A DNA stretch of 64,000 nucleotides from Russula earlei (Eukaryota > Basidiomycota > Agaricomycetes > Russulales > Russulaceae), in assembly GCA_025769875.1 (NCBI GenBank), contig JAGFNK010000007.1, forward strand, positions 1 through 64,000, given 5' to 3'. The notes below the pieces were generated by a model. It did no database searches, was not told where the DNA came from, and saw only the letters and a program-made list of their open reading frames with translations. Below are positions 36,383-48,525 of this stretch, one piece after another (the stretch's first letter is position 1; each line of letters opens with the position of its first letter). The position numbers and the translations under genes were made by a program.

Positions 36383-37166
36383 CTAGTCGGCTTGGATGGT
36401 ACCGTCGATAACATAGAGAACACCGTTGATCGCCTTCCAAAAATAGGAGGTCAGCATCAACAGAGTTACAGATATAGGGGATGCACCTCTTTCTTATTGA
36501 GGATCGGGATGTCACCATTCACCAACACTCGTTGCCATTCCAGTGCCGTGGAGCCTTTCTTGGTCTCCTTGAAAGTGATCGTCCTCCCCTCTACCAGCGT
36601 CGGGTACGTGCGAGACGGAAGGGAGATTTGAGATTCCTGGAGCACGGGCCGTAAATGTTCATTCCATGGATGATAATAAAAAAAAATCGAGTCCACGGAC
36701 AGGGATGATGTGGAGGGACACCCAGCGCTCGACGTTCTTGCCCGACCGCTCCTCCATTTCTTGTTCGGACAGTTCGATAGTGTCACCGGGCACTTGGTGG
36801 CTTGAAAGCGAGCGCACGCGCGGGCAAGTCCATCAGGAAAAGGCTCGGCGTCGATTGAGGGGGAGGGAACGCTCACGGTTTCCTCGCCAATGCCATCACG
36901 GCTTTGTTCGTGGGGACTAGGACCGTGATGTTCGCGTCCACGTTCGAGAATAGACGGCTGAGTTGGAGCTCTCTGGCGTACGAAAAGAAGATCGAGGAGC
37001 TCGGCTCGATCGTGAGGAGGTCGAAGAGGGTCGGACGGACGTGCGAGGTTGGTCGACTGGGGTCCATCGGGACGTTAGGAAGGACGACCTGTTCTGCAGC
37101 GGCGGCTTCGTGGATGCCCAGGGCGATGGGGAGAAGAGGGAGGAAGAACGTGGCAAAGAACTTCAT
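36383..37166 (-). CDS. Secreted fasciclin (FAS1) domain protein
   Basis: Extracellular or cell-wall adhesion-type protein. Signal peptide MKFFATFFLPLLPIALGIHEAAA. A single FAS1 domain follows: LFDLLTIEPSSSIFFSYARE, NITVLVPTNKAVMALARKP (H1-like block) and AINGVLYVIDGTI (H2-like block) near the C-terminus, ending QAD. Introns fall after ARKP, after LHIIP and after LNKKE, all GT..AG. The fold assignment is firm; the biological role is not known. It is divergent from the asparagine-synthetase-like gene with 122 bp between starts. Confidence 0.88.
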
Positions 37167-37288
37167 CGTGGTATAGACGTCCTCGCCTCGATGTGGGTCG
37201 CCGCCGATGTTTGCCTGTCTCGTGCGGCGGCCTTCCCGGACCGGACACCCTGTTTCGCTTCGTATCATCAGATCAGCGCATATTAACG

Positions 37289-39666
37289 ATGTGCGGCATC
37301 GTGTTCGTAGCAGGATGGCACGAGGCCACTACCAGCCGTTGTAACTGTCAGGACGACGCATACGTCGACTTCCTGGATCATCTCCGAGCTGCGAACGCGG
37401 CAAGAGGCCAGTCCGCTTGTGCCCGCTCTTTTGTAATGAGTTAACAAGCGCACACGCATGCAGGTCCAGACGCGCAATGCAGACATCAGACGACGTTGAA
37501 GGGCGTCGGCGGTGGTATTGTTCACCTCGATTTTTTCGCTTCTGAGCTCCGCCTGCGCGGAGATGCGCCCGTCACACAGCCCCACGTGAAGGAGAGTGGG
37601 GATGTTCTCTGCTGGAACGGCGAGGTCTGGATCACTCATTTTAACCGAGTCCCGCTCGGATCTGACCCACTAAAAAGATTTTCGAAGGGCTGGATGTGTG
37701 TTCATAACACTCCTATGATCACAGAACGAATCATTCATTGCAGATCAAGGTTCGTCCCGACGAAAACGACGGCGCACGGCTCTCTGGCGCTCTGAGCGGG
37801 CTCGACGATGCTTCTGATGTCGTGAGGCTTCTCGGGACTCTTGAAGGACCGTAAGGGACTTGAGATCAGCGTCACCTACACCTCACCGACACGTCATTCG
37901 CAGGTACGCCTTCGTTTACTACCACGTGGGTCCCGTCTAGGAGATGGGAATATGTGTTCTCAATCAGTTGTTACTAGCATCTGTCAAGAAAACTTTTCTT
38001 TGCACGGGATCCTCTCGGCCGTAGATCTCTCCTCGTGCACTGGCCCACCAACAAGTCACCGCACTTGCTCTTAGCTTCGGTGTCTATCGGGACGAGCAAT
38101 GATTTTGACTTCACTGACCTCTCGACCGAGCATATCTACGCCCTTGACCTCGACGGTCTTAGCGGAGAAACGGCCATGTCCCTTGATCCTTGTCTGGAGC
38201 GTCTTCAGCGCCTAGCACTTGGTGACAATGACTCTGCGCGTGTACCATTTGTGGGTGCTTCCCTTGCTAACACCCTCGCATCACCGAGAATATTTCTACT
38301 CACAGGCACGACCTGAGAGGGTAAATCGGGCGTTGCCTCCTATAGAAACTAAACCCCCTCCGTTACAATCCCTAGACAGCATTCCTAGATACCTTTTGTC
38401 AGCCATGGAAGATTTGATTTCTCATTTGGATCGTAGCGTGGCTCTCCGCGTCAGCAACATACCTCGGCGAAGTGGAGAATCACCTTCAATAGACAACATG
38501 CGCCCCGTATCATCTGTTTCCGCTCGCATTGCCGTATTTTTCAGTGGGGGAATTGATTCTACTGTTTGCGCCTTCTTGGCTGACAGGTAAGTCGGCTGCA
38601 CCAACTTGCGTGTCATGGACCCTTACCGTAACAGACACATACCACCTGACGAACCCATAGACTTGCTTAATGTTGCATTTGAGAATCCTCGCAAGATACG
38701 CATTCAGGTGGATGGTAACGTGGGCGGTATCAAAAAGAAAAAGCTAAAGTCCCTACCGGATATTTGGTCCGCGGAAGGACAAGCGTCAGGGCGGTATGGG
38801 CCAAATTACCTCGTACCAGATAGGTCTGCTGGCTTGAGCGAGCTAGAGGAGCTACGGAGGCTATGTCCCGGTCGGCAGTGGAATTTTGTTAGCTTCCTCT
38901 CTCGCATGCGCATGTGTTGTTTTGACTCATGAGATGTCAGGTCGAGATTGACGTGCCATACTCGGAATATCAAGCTGCGCAGCCAACTGTGAAATCACTT
39001 ATGTGGCCTTGCCACACGGTCATGGATTTGGTTAGTGATGCTGTGGTTGCAAATTGTCTTCCGCCAGACTTATTGATTTTTGTCCGGGGCAGAGCCTTGC
39101 GATGGCACTGTATTTCGCAGCGCGTGGGATCGGGAAATTGAGGAGCGGGCCGGACGCTCAGCCAGAGCCGTATACCAGCCCGGCACGTGTGATTCTAAAC
39201 GGGCTTGGATCTGATGAGCTCCTCGGTGGGTATGGCCGGCATCGAACGGCTTTCAACACAGGCGGCTGGCCAGCGGTTATAGATGAGGCGAGTCATGAAA
39301 CAAAAGAGATGAATCAGCGCGCATGTTCTGATCAACGACGACCAGCTCCAACTCGAGATGGATCGCATCCCCACGCGCAATCTCGGCCGCGATGATCGTG
39401 TGATCTCGGCACACGGCAAAGAGACGCGTCACCCGTTCCTCTCCCTTGGCGTCGTCAACTTCCTCGTGGGACTCCCGGTACATCTCAAATTGGATCCCCG
39501 CCTCGAGCTCGGAGTGGGGGACAAGATGCTCCTCAGGCTCGCCGCGCGGAAGATGGGGCTCGTTGAGGCGAGTGCCAGGAAGAAGCGCGCGATGCAGTTC
39601 GGCACCCATGCGGCGAGGATGGAAGTGGGCGTTGCGGATGGTGGAGGTACATTGCCTGTGTTGTAG
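37289..39666 (+). CDS. Asparagine synthetase domain-containing protein (ASNSD1-like)
   Basis: Class II glutamine-amidotransferase plus Asn-synthase architecture. Cys2 is present (MCGIVFVAG), and the N-terminal domain continues GGGIVHLDFFASELRLRG, LCWNGE and LFFARDPLGRRSLL. The synthase half has the ATP-binding loop VFFSGGIDSTV, LNGLGSDELLGGYGRHR and RNLGRDDRVIS, ending GGTLPVL. It is shorter and more divergent than true Asn synthetases and fits the ASNSD1 group, whose reaction is not established. About ten exons. Two introns have GC donors: 37407-37463 (GCCAGT) and 39288-39345 (GCGAGT). The frame is clean when they are used. Confidence 0.88.
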
Positions 39667-39841
39667 CAACCGTCAACTTTTGATATTTTTCTATCCGGAA
39701 AACGTGAATGGAAACGTCACGCGAAGAGGACAACGTGACCCGTCACGGAGAAAGTCCACGTGGTGTGAGAAGCGCAGCGCCAGTTGACTTGCACATTTTC
39801 GTGTCAGCCAGCGGTGGACTCTTCGACCAGTCAAACACGTC

Positions 39842-41052
39842 ATGGCGTCGGCTCGTATTGCAGGTGTGTGCTTTTTATGTGTACTCGTTCTACATGAACC
39901 CATCCGCTCCTTGTGCACAGTACCCCTCGCTATTGGAGTGGCGTTGTTGCAATCCAGTCTGTATGACGTACCCGGTGGATTCAGGGCTGTGATGTTCGAT
40001 AGGTTCTCCGGAGTGCAGGATCAGGTAATTTCCAGCATCTGTCTAGTCAGAACGTGATTAGGCTGAAAGGTCGAGCTCAGGCCTCAGGAGAAGGAACGCA
40101 CCTTTTGATACCGTGGCTTCAACGCGCCATCTTGTACGACTGCCGTATCAAACCCCGTGTAAGTCTGCTTCCGCTTGACACAGTACTGGGAGTGTGAACG
40201 TTGAGGGTAGAACATAACCACGACCACTGGATCGAAGGACCTTCAAATGGTCTCCATCACGCTTCGTGTGCTCTCGCGCCCAGACACAACCCATCTCTCC
40301 AAAATCTACCAGAATCTTGGACTGGATTATGATGAGAGGGTCCTCCCCTCCATCGGCAATGAAGTCTTGAAGAGCATCGTCGCCCAGTTTGACTGCCGCG
40401 GAGTTGATCACCCAGCGCGAAGTGGTGGGTCACTTTCCCTCTCCACCGTCACTCAGGACGAATCGTTTTTGGCAGGTATCTTCACGCATTCGGGAGGACT
40501 TGTTTGCGCGCGCGGGAGAATTCAATATCAAGCTCGAGGACGTATCCATCACGCATCTCACATTCGGCAAGGCATGGCTCTGTTGATGACTAGATGGTTA
40601 AAACCTCCTGATCCTTCCCCGCAATCAGGAATTCACGCAAGCAGTGGAAGCGAAGCAGATCGCGCAACAGGGTGCGTTGCTTGATTGCAGTTCTTTGGTT
40701 GGCGTCTCACAATCAGATGCAACGTGCAGATGCGGAGCGTGCCAAGTTTATCGTTGAAAAAGTACGTGTAAAGGAAAGCGGTCTAACGTAAACGGACTAA
40801 TCGTGGTCGCGTGAACAGGCGGAGCAGGAGCGGCAAGCGGCGGTGATCCGTGCGGAAGGAGAAGCTGAGGCGGCGATGACGATATCGCGGGCGTTGGACA
40901 AGGCAGGGGAGACGTTTGTAACGCTGAGGAGGATTGAGGCGGCCAAGGCGATTGTGCAGTCGCTGTCGAAGAACCGGAACGTGAGCTACGTGCCGAGTTC
41001 GGGGGGAAACGTTTTGCTTAATTTGCCGGTTGCCGAGCAGCAGCCAAGGTAA
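39842..41052 (+). CDS. PHB1: Prohibitin 1
   Basis: Inner-mitochondrial-membrane scaffold subunit forming rings with prohibitin 2. Start MASARIA, then after an intron [20 protein letters not shown] (membrane anchor region). Landmarks: [68 protein letters not shown] and the coiled coil [18 protein letters not shown], ending AEQQPR. A GC-donor intron lies at 40572-40628. One extra base near 40394 (CAGTTTGACTGCCGCGG) splits AQFD from [10 protein letters not shown] and cannot be spliced away. PHB1 is normally indispensable for mitochondrial function, so an assembly indel is likely. Confidence 0.92.
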
Positions 41053-41401
41053 AATTAGTAAAATAAAAAAATACGGAGTTTCGGAGTTAGCCGCTCTCGA
41101 AATAAAAAAAATATAATTCGGCGAGAAAAAATAATCTTAAGAGACATTGCATCGCATCGCTTCGCTTCACTCGTCGACGGTCGAGCTGTGAGTGCCTCTG
41201 GGTCTCGTTTCTCTCTCTCTCTCTGTCTCTCTATCTCTCTATCTTCTCCTTTTTCTTTCCTCACCTTTTCTCTCTTTCTCCACTTCATTTTCTCGAGTCT
41301 CATTTCCATCCCCCACTTGTCGTGAGTCGTCATCATTTTCATCCCCTCGATTGACATACTGAATACATCTCAAGATCTCTCTTTCTATTATACTGTAAAG
41401 T
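41053..41401. promoter_or_regulatory. PUB1-like promoter with long CT-rich leader
   Basis: AT-rich 41053-41135, then a long CT/TCTC tract (41205-41290) leading to the start at 41402, typical of strong basidiomycete promoters and 5' leaders. Confidence 0.45.
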
Positions 41402-42839
41402 ATGAACTCGATAGGAAGTATAAGTGCGGCAGAGGCTCCAGTTGCGCCATTTCTTCTCCTTCTCAATCGTCAAAATCTCATCTCATCGTTGTTTTCCCTG
41501 CCAGAAAAGAGCCCACCTCTACGTGGGAAATCTGAGCCCACGAGTGACCGAGTATATGCTTACGGAAATATTTGCTGTCGCTGGTCCGGTTCAGCACGTC
41601 AAGATCATCCCAGACCGCAACTATCAGCACGGTGGCCTTAACTATGGCTTCGTCGAGTACATGGACATGCGTGCTGCGGAAACCGCCCTTCAGACCCTCA
41701 ACGGCCGCAAGATCTTTGACACCGAGATCCGCGTAAACTGGGCATACCAGGGCCAGCAGAACAAGGAGGACACTTCCAATCACTACCACGTGTTCGTTGG
41801 TGACCTCTCTCCCGAGGTCAACGACGACGTCCTTGCCAAAGCTTTTTCCGCATTTGGCACCTTGTCCGATGCTCGCGTGATGTGGGACATGAACTCTGGA
41901 AAGTCGCGTGGTTATGGCTTCTTGGCCTTCCGCGACAAGACAGATGCCGAGCAAGCCATCGCTACTATGAACGGCGAATGGCTTGGCTCTCGCGCCATTC
42001 GGGTCAACTGGGCCAACCAGAAGACCCAGGGAGGTCCCACCTCCACCTCGGTTGGTTCCCCGATCAGCAGTGGCGGCACTGCCCCTGCTCCTATGAACTT
42101 CTTGGGCGGTCCCCTCTCATACGAGATGGTCGTACAACAGACGCCCGCGTTCAATACGACCGTTTACGTGGGCAATCTCGTCCCTTATTGCACTCAGGCG
42201 GATCTCATCCCTCTCTTCCAAACTATCGGATACCTTTCGGAGATACGCATGCAAGCCGATCGTGGGTTCGCATTTGTCAAGTTGGACACGCATGAGCACG
42301 CCGCTATGGCGATTGTCCAACTTCAGGGACAGATGGTCCATGGACGACCCATTAAGTGCAGTTGGGGGAAGGATAGGGCAGACGCTGGTACATTGCAAAC
42401 CGGCGCTCTGAGTCCCACGCCCAGTGCAGCGCCATATGGCAACATGGTGCGCCATGAGCATTTCTTTCCCCGTTTGATCTCATCCCTTTTCAGCCTATGT
42501 ACGGCGTGCCACAGCCCGGAACCTACGGGCAGTATGGCTTTGGTGCGTATCCCACAAGCCCAGGTGGCGCCACCCCTGGCATCCCACAACCTGCTGCAGG
42601 AGCCGCAGCCGGCCAGACTGCGCCAGGTGCGGAAGCTGGTGCGGTTGGTCAACCTGCACAGGCCCAGTGGGCAGGTGACCCGAGTTCGTACTACTCGAAT
42701 TACTGGGGTGGTAAGTACCTGCTAGTAGCCCCGCTTGTTCATCAGAGCTGAAGGTTTCTGTCGTGTCCGTATAGGATATTACCAACAACAGACTGCCGCA
42801 GGTCAGCAAGGCACCACGGACGTGCAGCAGGGCCACTAA
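41402..42839 (+). CDS. PUB1: Three-RRM RNA-binding protein (PUB1/TIA-1 type)
   Basis: Poly(U)- and AU-rich-RNA-binding protein of mRNA turnover and stress granules. Exon 1 encodes MNSIGSISAAEAP and joins KRAHLYVGNLS. RRM1 has RNP2 LYVGNL and RNP1 NYGFVEYM. RRM2 has VFVGDL and RGYGFLAF. RRM3 has VYVGNL and RGFAFVKL. A Gly/Ala/Pro/Gln-rich tail with two introns ends TTDVQQGH. About 430 residues, frame clean. The plus strand downstream (42840-43283) looks like 3' UTR and intergenic sequence. Confidence 0.93.
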
Positions 42840-43283
42840 TTTGCTTACTCTGGGATGCACGATTTCCATTTCTCCTTCATTGCATCGCTTCGGCTGCATC
42901 ACTCATTCCGTTCTCTAATACGGTTGCGTTCCTATGTAATTCCAAACGCATAGCCTCCAACTGCAATTTCGATAACGCAGCTGTCGACCTCAGTGTCTTT
43001 TTTCTTTGTTTCGTCACTTTGCGTAAAAATCGAAAGTCCTACTGTTCATAGCTCCGTCTACTTTTTCCCTGTGTTTCGTACTTGCTAACTTTTAACAACG
43101 AGAAGATGTTCTTGTTGAGTGTGCCTAGACATCGCCTGCATAAATGAACTGTCCTCTTTCCCCGGGCACTGTCTTATTATCGTGTGAGGATATATTGCAT
43201 GGTAGCTCATACGTCTGACACCGCAACAGGATCTCTGCTACCCTTCAATACCTGCAGGAATGCTCTTCAGCTTCAGCGACCGA

Positions 43284-45610
43284 CTAGGAATACACACTCG
43301 ATGCGACATCGATGATACCATTCGACCTGCGCCCATAGCCATAACCGGGCTTTCTCTCCATCTCATGATTGACGGACCCGCCCGATGCGTTTCCCCCGGG
43401 ACCAGAGTAAGCCTTCGCATCCTTGCCGTAAGCAAAGGCAGAGCCTGAGCTAGCGTCTCCACCATCTCCACCGTTGCCTGAAGAAACTAAGCACGCGCAA
43501 GTGATCGATCGAATGAACGATGCGCACCAGAGAGAATATTGATCAGACCACCGTCCCCTTTCACGTTCCCCCCAGAGGCATTTCCACCGGGACCGCTGTG
43601 AGCCTCAGCTCCGGAATGTTCCCTGTCGTGGCCATCTATCCAATCATGTCAAATGCCGCCCTGCATCCAGAGTGCGATTGTTTACCTCGCTTCACGGCCC
43701 TCTCGTACCCAGAGCCAGAATGCGGAGTCGCTCCGTAGAGAACAGCATATGCATCCCCAGAGCGGCCATCACCGCCCTCACCGCCGTTTCCTGTGTTCAA
43801 ATTTCCCAACCATCGAGAGTTCATGATATCGAGACAACGTACCAGACCCGGCATTGACAAGACCTTCGTGAACGTGATGTTTCGTGCTATGCTCGCTCGC
43901 GGGTTTGCCAGCACCCGAATGAGCCGGGTCATACTCCGCTCGCGCGCGAGCGGAAAAACGAAGATAGAGCGTCGTCTCACCAGTCCGGACATTGATGAGC
44001 GCACGACGGCCAGCGTCCCCTGCTGCAGCATTGCCGCTTGAACCAGAATATGTTTTTGGGCCATGACCGTATGCATCTCCTGAGCTGGCATCACTACCGT
44101 CTTGGTTGCGTTGCAAGGCTCAGTCCGGACCTGGAAATCAATGGAGAGGACGACCCACCCGACCAAAAGTCGATCAAGGAGTGCCCGTCTCTAGGGTTCG
44201 TTCGAAGCGCATCTCCTCGCATACCCGAATATGCAGCAAATGTGTCATCTTGGCATGTATTAGATGGAAACAGGCTAAAAATCAACTTGGGCGATGACAC
44301 ACCCCACTTTCTCTGCAAAGCCAACAGCGAGCCGCCTGACCTTGGCCTGGTTAAGGTATTCCTGCTTGTCTCAGAATCGGCTAGCGTTCGCGATACCTCT
44401 CGGCGTCTGGGGCAGTGGACTTTGACAGACCCGCCTGAGGCATTACCTCCAGCGCCCGAGTATGAGGCAGAGCCGTGGCGCTTGCCAACACTGGCACGTC
44501 CATCAGCATGCTTCAGTTGTGTAAATGCGAGGCTTTACCTGTATGAATCACCAGATGCAGCATTCCCGCCGTCCCCACCGTTGTCAGATAGAATATTGAC
44601 CAGGGCTGGGGCTGCATACACAGAACCCCCTGAAGCGTTGCCACCAGCACCGCTGTACGCAGAACTACTACCATCCCCGCCATACTCGATGCTTTAGATT
44701 GTGGTCAAGTCAGCGTCATGAACAAGTGCAGGCGTCGTTTTCTTGCCTGGTTGCCGAACCCGATGACGCGTCTCCTCCGTCCCCACCATTATTCGACAAT
44801 ACATTAATTAGTGATTCGCCAAAAGGACCACCACATGGATAGTCGTCAGTGTACCTATCTCTTCCCCCGTCGCTTGGATGATCCGAGTCATGTGAAGCAT
44901 CATACGGTGGGTGGCTGCTCCCATGAGACGGGTCATTGTTACTCGGTCCCAGAAAAACGGGGATATACGGTCTGCCTTCGCCATTCGCAGGGTCCGGAGC
45001 CGACTTGGGTGACGGAGGGGTAGACTCATCTGGATTCGGGTATTTTTCTGGAGTGCTTCCTTCTGGAGGATTATTATCTACATTGGGGTCTATACCAGTG
45101 TCCGGTTTCCTGGGAGGCGACACAGGCTCTCCAGGACCATATGTGTCAGGTTTAGGATCAGCATCGTTTCCAGCGTGGTCCGGCTGAGGCTGATCGCTAG
45201 TGTCATTGATTGGACCGAGATCTATAACAGGCTGGCCGCCATCATCGGTTGGGTGGTCGTCCTCTTTACTACCATAGCCCCTGTGCGCAAACAGTTGCAC
45301 GCCAGAGAAAAAGCGGAGAAATATAGACCTACCCTCCATGCGCATACGAACTGCCGGAGCTCGCGTCGCCCCCGTTCCCTCCGGAATTGGAGCCCAAGTC
45401 AAGAAGACCAAGACCATGACCAGCAGACCCGCCGTGAGTGAGAGGACTACGGGTGGAGAACACGCCACCAGGGCGACTGGACTCAGATAGCGCTTGCGCG
45501 GAAGAGCGTGGGGAGGAGTTGTAATTCGGCACAAATGGGATGGGAGAGGAATGAACTAAGGACGGAGAAAGAGTGGCGGCGAGGAGGGAGAAGTGTAAGG
45601 TAGCACGCAT
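43284..45610 (-). CDS. Secreted Gly/Ser/Ala-rich modular repeat protein, exon-repeat architecture
   Basis: No characterised family is recognised. Exon 1 encodes a signal peptide (MRATLHFSLLAATLSPSLVHS) and the first repeat core. A Pro/Asp-rich spacer with many DDHP-, SHPPYD- and DSDHPSD-like runs follows (about 45285-44870). Then come reiterated modules of two halves: [L]xNxLSxNGGDGGDASSGSA and AYSGPGGNASGGSV. I count at least five modules, near 45400-45330, 44830-44640, 44630-44440, 44100-43990/43970-43560 (degenerate) and 43560-43380. Introns fall at similar places in successive modules, as if exons had been duplicated. One intron has a GC donor (44746-44692, CAG|GCAAGA). One junction near 44540 does not keep phase, so the full protein is uncertain. 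The end is taken as ASSVYS at 43284. Confidence 0.65.
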
Positions 45611-45714
45611 GAGAGAAAAGGAGAGAAAGGGAAATTAGATATATGTGAAGTAGAAGATGAACAAGCGGGATACGATGTGGCTGGTTGGAAGGCGTAAACG
45701 GGTGGATGGAGGGG

Positions 45715-45726
45715 GCTTATATATGC
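45715..45726 (-). promoter_or_regulatory. TATA box of the repeat-protein gene
   Basis: GCATATATAAGC on the minus strand, about 105-115 bases before the ATG at 45610. A TATA box this clear is rare in the window and suggests regulated, possibly strong, expression. Confidence 0.5.
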
Positions 45727-45898
45727 GACTCTTGACGAATGCCTGGCCAAAGCAAGCACAAACAGCAAAACACGGGGACGCGTCCATGCACGTGGTCTCT
45801 ACCATCCAAGATATCCAAACTATCGTTGCTGGGTATATCAAAAGAGCGGTGTAAGAAAGCAAACGGACACGAGGAGCACTGCTACTCATCGTCCACCA

Positions 45899-46892
45899 TT
45901 AACCATTCGGCGTCAGATTCACGCCCTTCTCCTGCTGAAATCGTGTCCCATCCTTCGTCCCCGCTGTGGCTTCCTCTCCGTTCACGCTCCCGTTTCCCGG
46001 CGAACCTTGAGCATCGGTATGATCCCCAGGGCTTGCGGCAGCTTCTGGGACCTCCCGCCAGTTCGCGACAGCCTGATGTCGCGTCCGCAGGTCCTCGTAG
46101 AACTCGTTGGCCTCATTCATGCGATTGACCTCGGCCTGCTTTGCGTCGAGCCAGCGCTGCAATAACTTGGCGTTGTCTCGCGTAAGATTCTGATTTCTCT
46201 CTTCGATTTGACCCAGCTCCAGTTGTAGGGTGCTGATCTCATCGTGTAAGACCTGTGCACGTGGTGTGAGATGGTGATACCGGTGAGCGTATCCTCAAAC
46301 GCACTTGGGCAGTCCGGTCCTTTTCCGACATCAACTCTGCATGCTGATCCACTTTCCTCTTCAAATGTGATACGTCCTCACGCGCCTTCCGTAATGACTC
46401 GGACTCTATGCGGGCGAGTTCTTCTTTTTCACGGAGGGTCTCGTTCATCGCCAAGAGGCGCTGTGCATTCTGACCCTGAGTCTTGTACACGGTAGCCAGT
46501 TCATCGCGTAGTGATGAAATCTGCGACTCGAGAGAAGTGATATACGCCTGTCTGACTGGGTTCCTGCAGGACGTGAGCAAGAGATGCGGAAGTAGTGTAT
46601 CGATCAGTGCGCACTCGTCACTTGCGCCCGGGACAAAGACCGTTGAGCTGCTGGGATTCTGTTTAACGGTTGCCACTGCGCGTAGCAACGAGGCGTTTCT
46701 CTCCTTCAAAAGTTTTGTCTGCTGGGCAAGTCGACGATCTTGAGGTATCGGGATGCGATCGATGGTCATAAAGGGAAAAGGGAAAAGAAACGTGCACGTA
46801 CATTGTTCGATCACGGGGGAAAAAGCGGATTCCTTTGCGTTGCGCTCTGCCAGGCGCAGTCTGAGGAGTTCCTGCCACGCTGGTTCTGCCAT
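45899..46892 (-). CDS. ATG16: Autophagy protein Atg16
   Basis: Coiled-coil partner that dimerises and recruits the Atg12-Atg5 conjugate to the phagophore for Atg8 lipidation. Start MAEPAWQELLRLRLAERNAKE (Atg5-binding helix). After an intron YRRLAQQTKLLKERNASLLR, then a long heptad region (ITSLESQISSLRDELATVY ... SLRKAREDVSHLKRKVDQ). Near the end are LLQRWLDAKQAEVNRMNEAN and a Gly/Ser-rich tail ending NLTPNG. No WD40 domain, as usual for fungal Atg16. Four exons, junctions canonical, frame clean. It shares a 178-bp intergenic region with YPT7. Confidence 0.88.
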
Positions 46893-47070
46893 CGTGAATG
46901 AGCTTCTATGGATGGCTGGCGCCTAATCCTCCACTCTGTTCGGTCGTCGGCGGTACCGGCCGGCCGCTCGGCTGTGCCCGTCAATGGCCCCGCCCGCCCA
47001 CAGTAGGGGGAAAGCGCACTCCGGTCTCTCTGCATTCTCATTCTGACCACATCACTTCACATTACCTCTC
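46893..47070. promoter_or_regulatory. Shared bidirectional promoter, ATG16 / YPT7
   Basis: 178 bp between the two divergent start codons. It contains a GC-rich half and a CT-rich half next to YPT7. No other gene fits, so both promoters must lie here. Confidence 0.6.
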
Positions 47071-48029
<959 letters not shown>

Positions 48030-48525
48030 ACTGCATCGTGGCGTCGGACACGTTCCATAAACCATCATTCTTGTTGAGTTTGAGTTTGCCTCTCCTTGTT
48101 TTTTTTTTGTTTTTTTTTGTTTTTATGTTTCACTTTCGCGCCCGTGTAACCAAGCACTGGTGTGCTCCCATCTAACTCGGGCGCGGAAGTATTGTAATCT
48201 CGGGTTCATTCATGTTTTCGTCGTTACACCTTCTATACGATTGAACTCCATGCTTAGTCTTTCACTCGACTTGCTAGATGAGGAGTACGTGTATGGAAGA
48301 GCAAGTAATCCCAAGCATATATCATAGCTCAGATAAACAGCGTGTCGTCGCCGATGGGACGTAGGAGTGAAGGTGTCTATAAGTTGTATTGACTTGATCC
48401 AAATCGGATGAGTACTCGTACTAGTGCTGGTGAGTATGATTAGTGGTCCAGTGCCCGTCAATATTTTCTCCAGGTTAGATATCGCCCCATTCATTAGATG
48501 AAACCTTCTCGTTGAGGCTGCCCGT
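48030..48525. other. Convergent 3' region, YPT7 / BCAT
   Basis: No coding sequence seen. It includes T-rich runs at 48098-48125. Confidence 0.4.
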
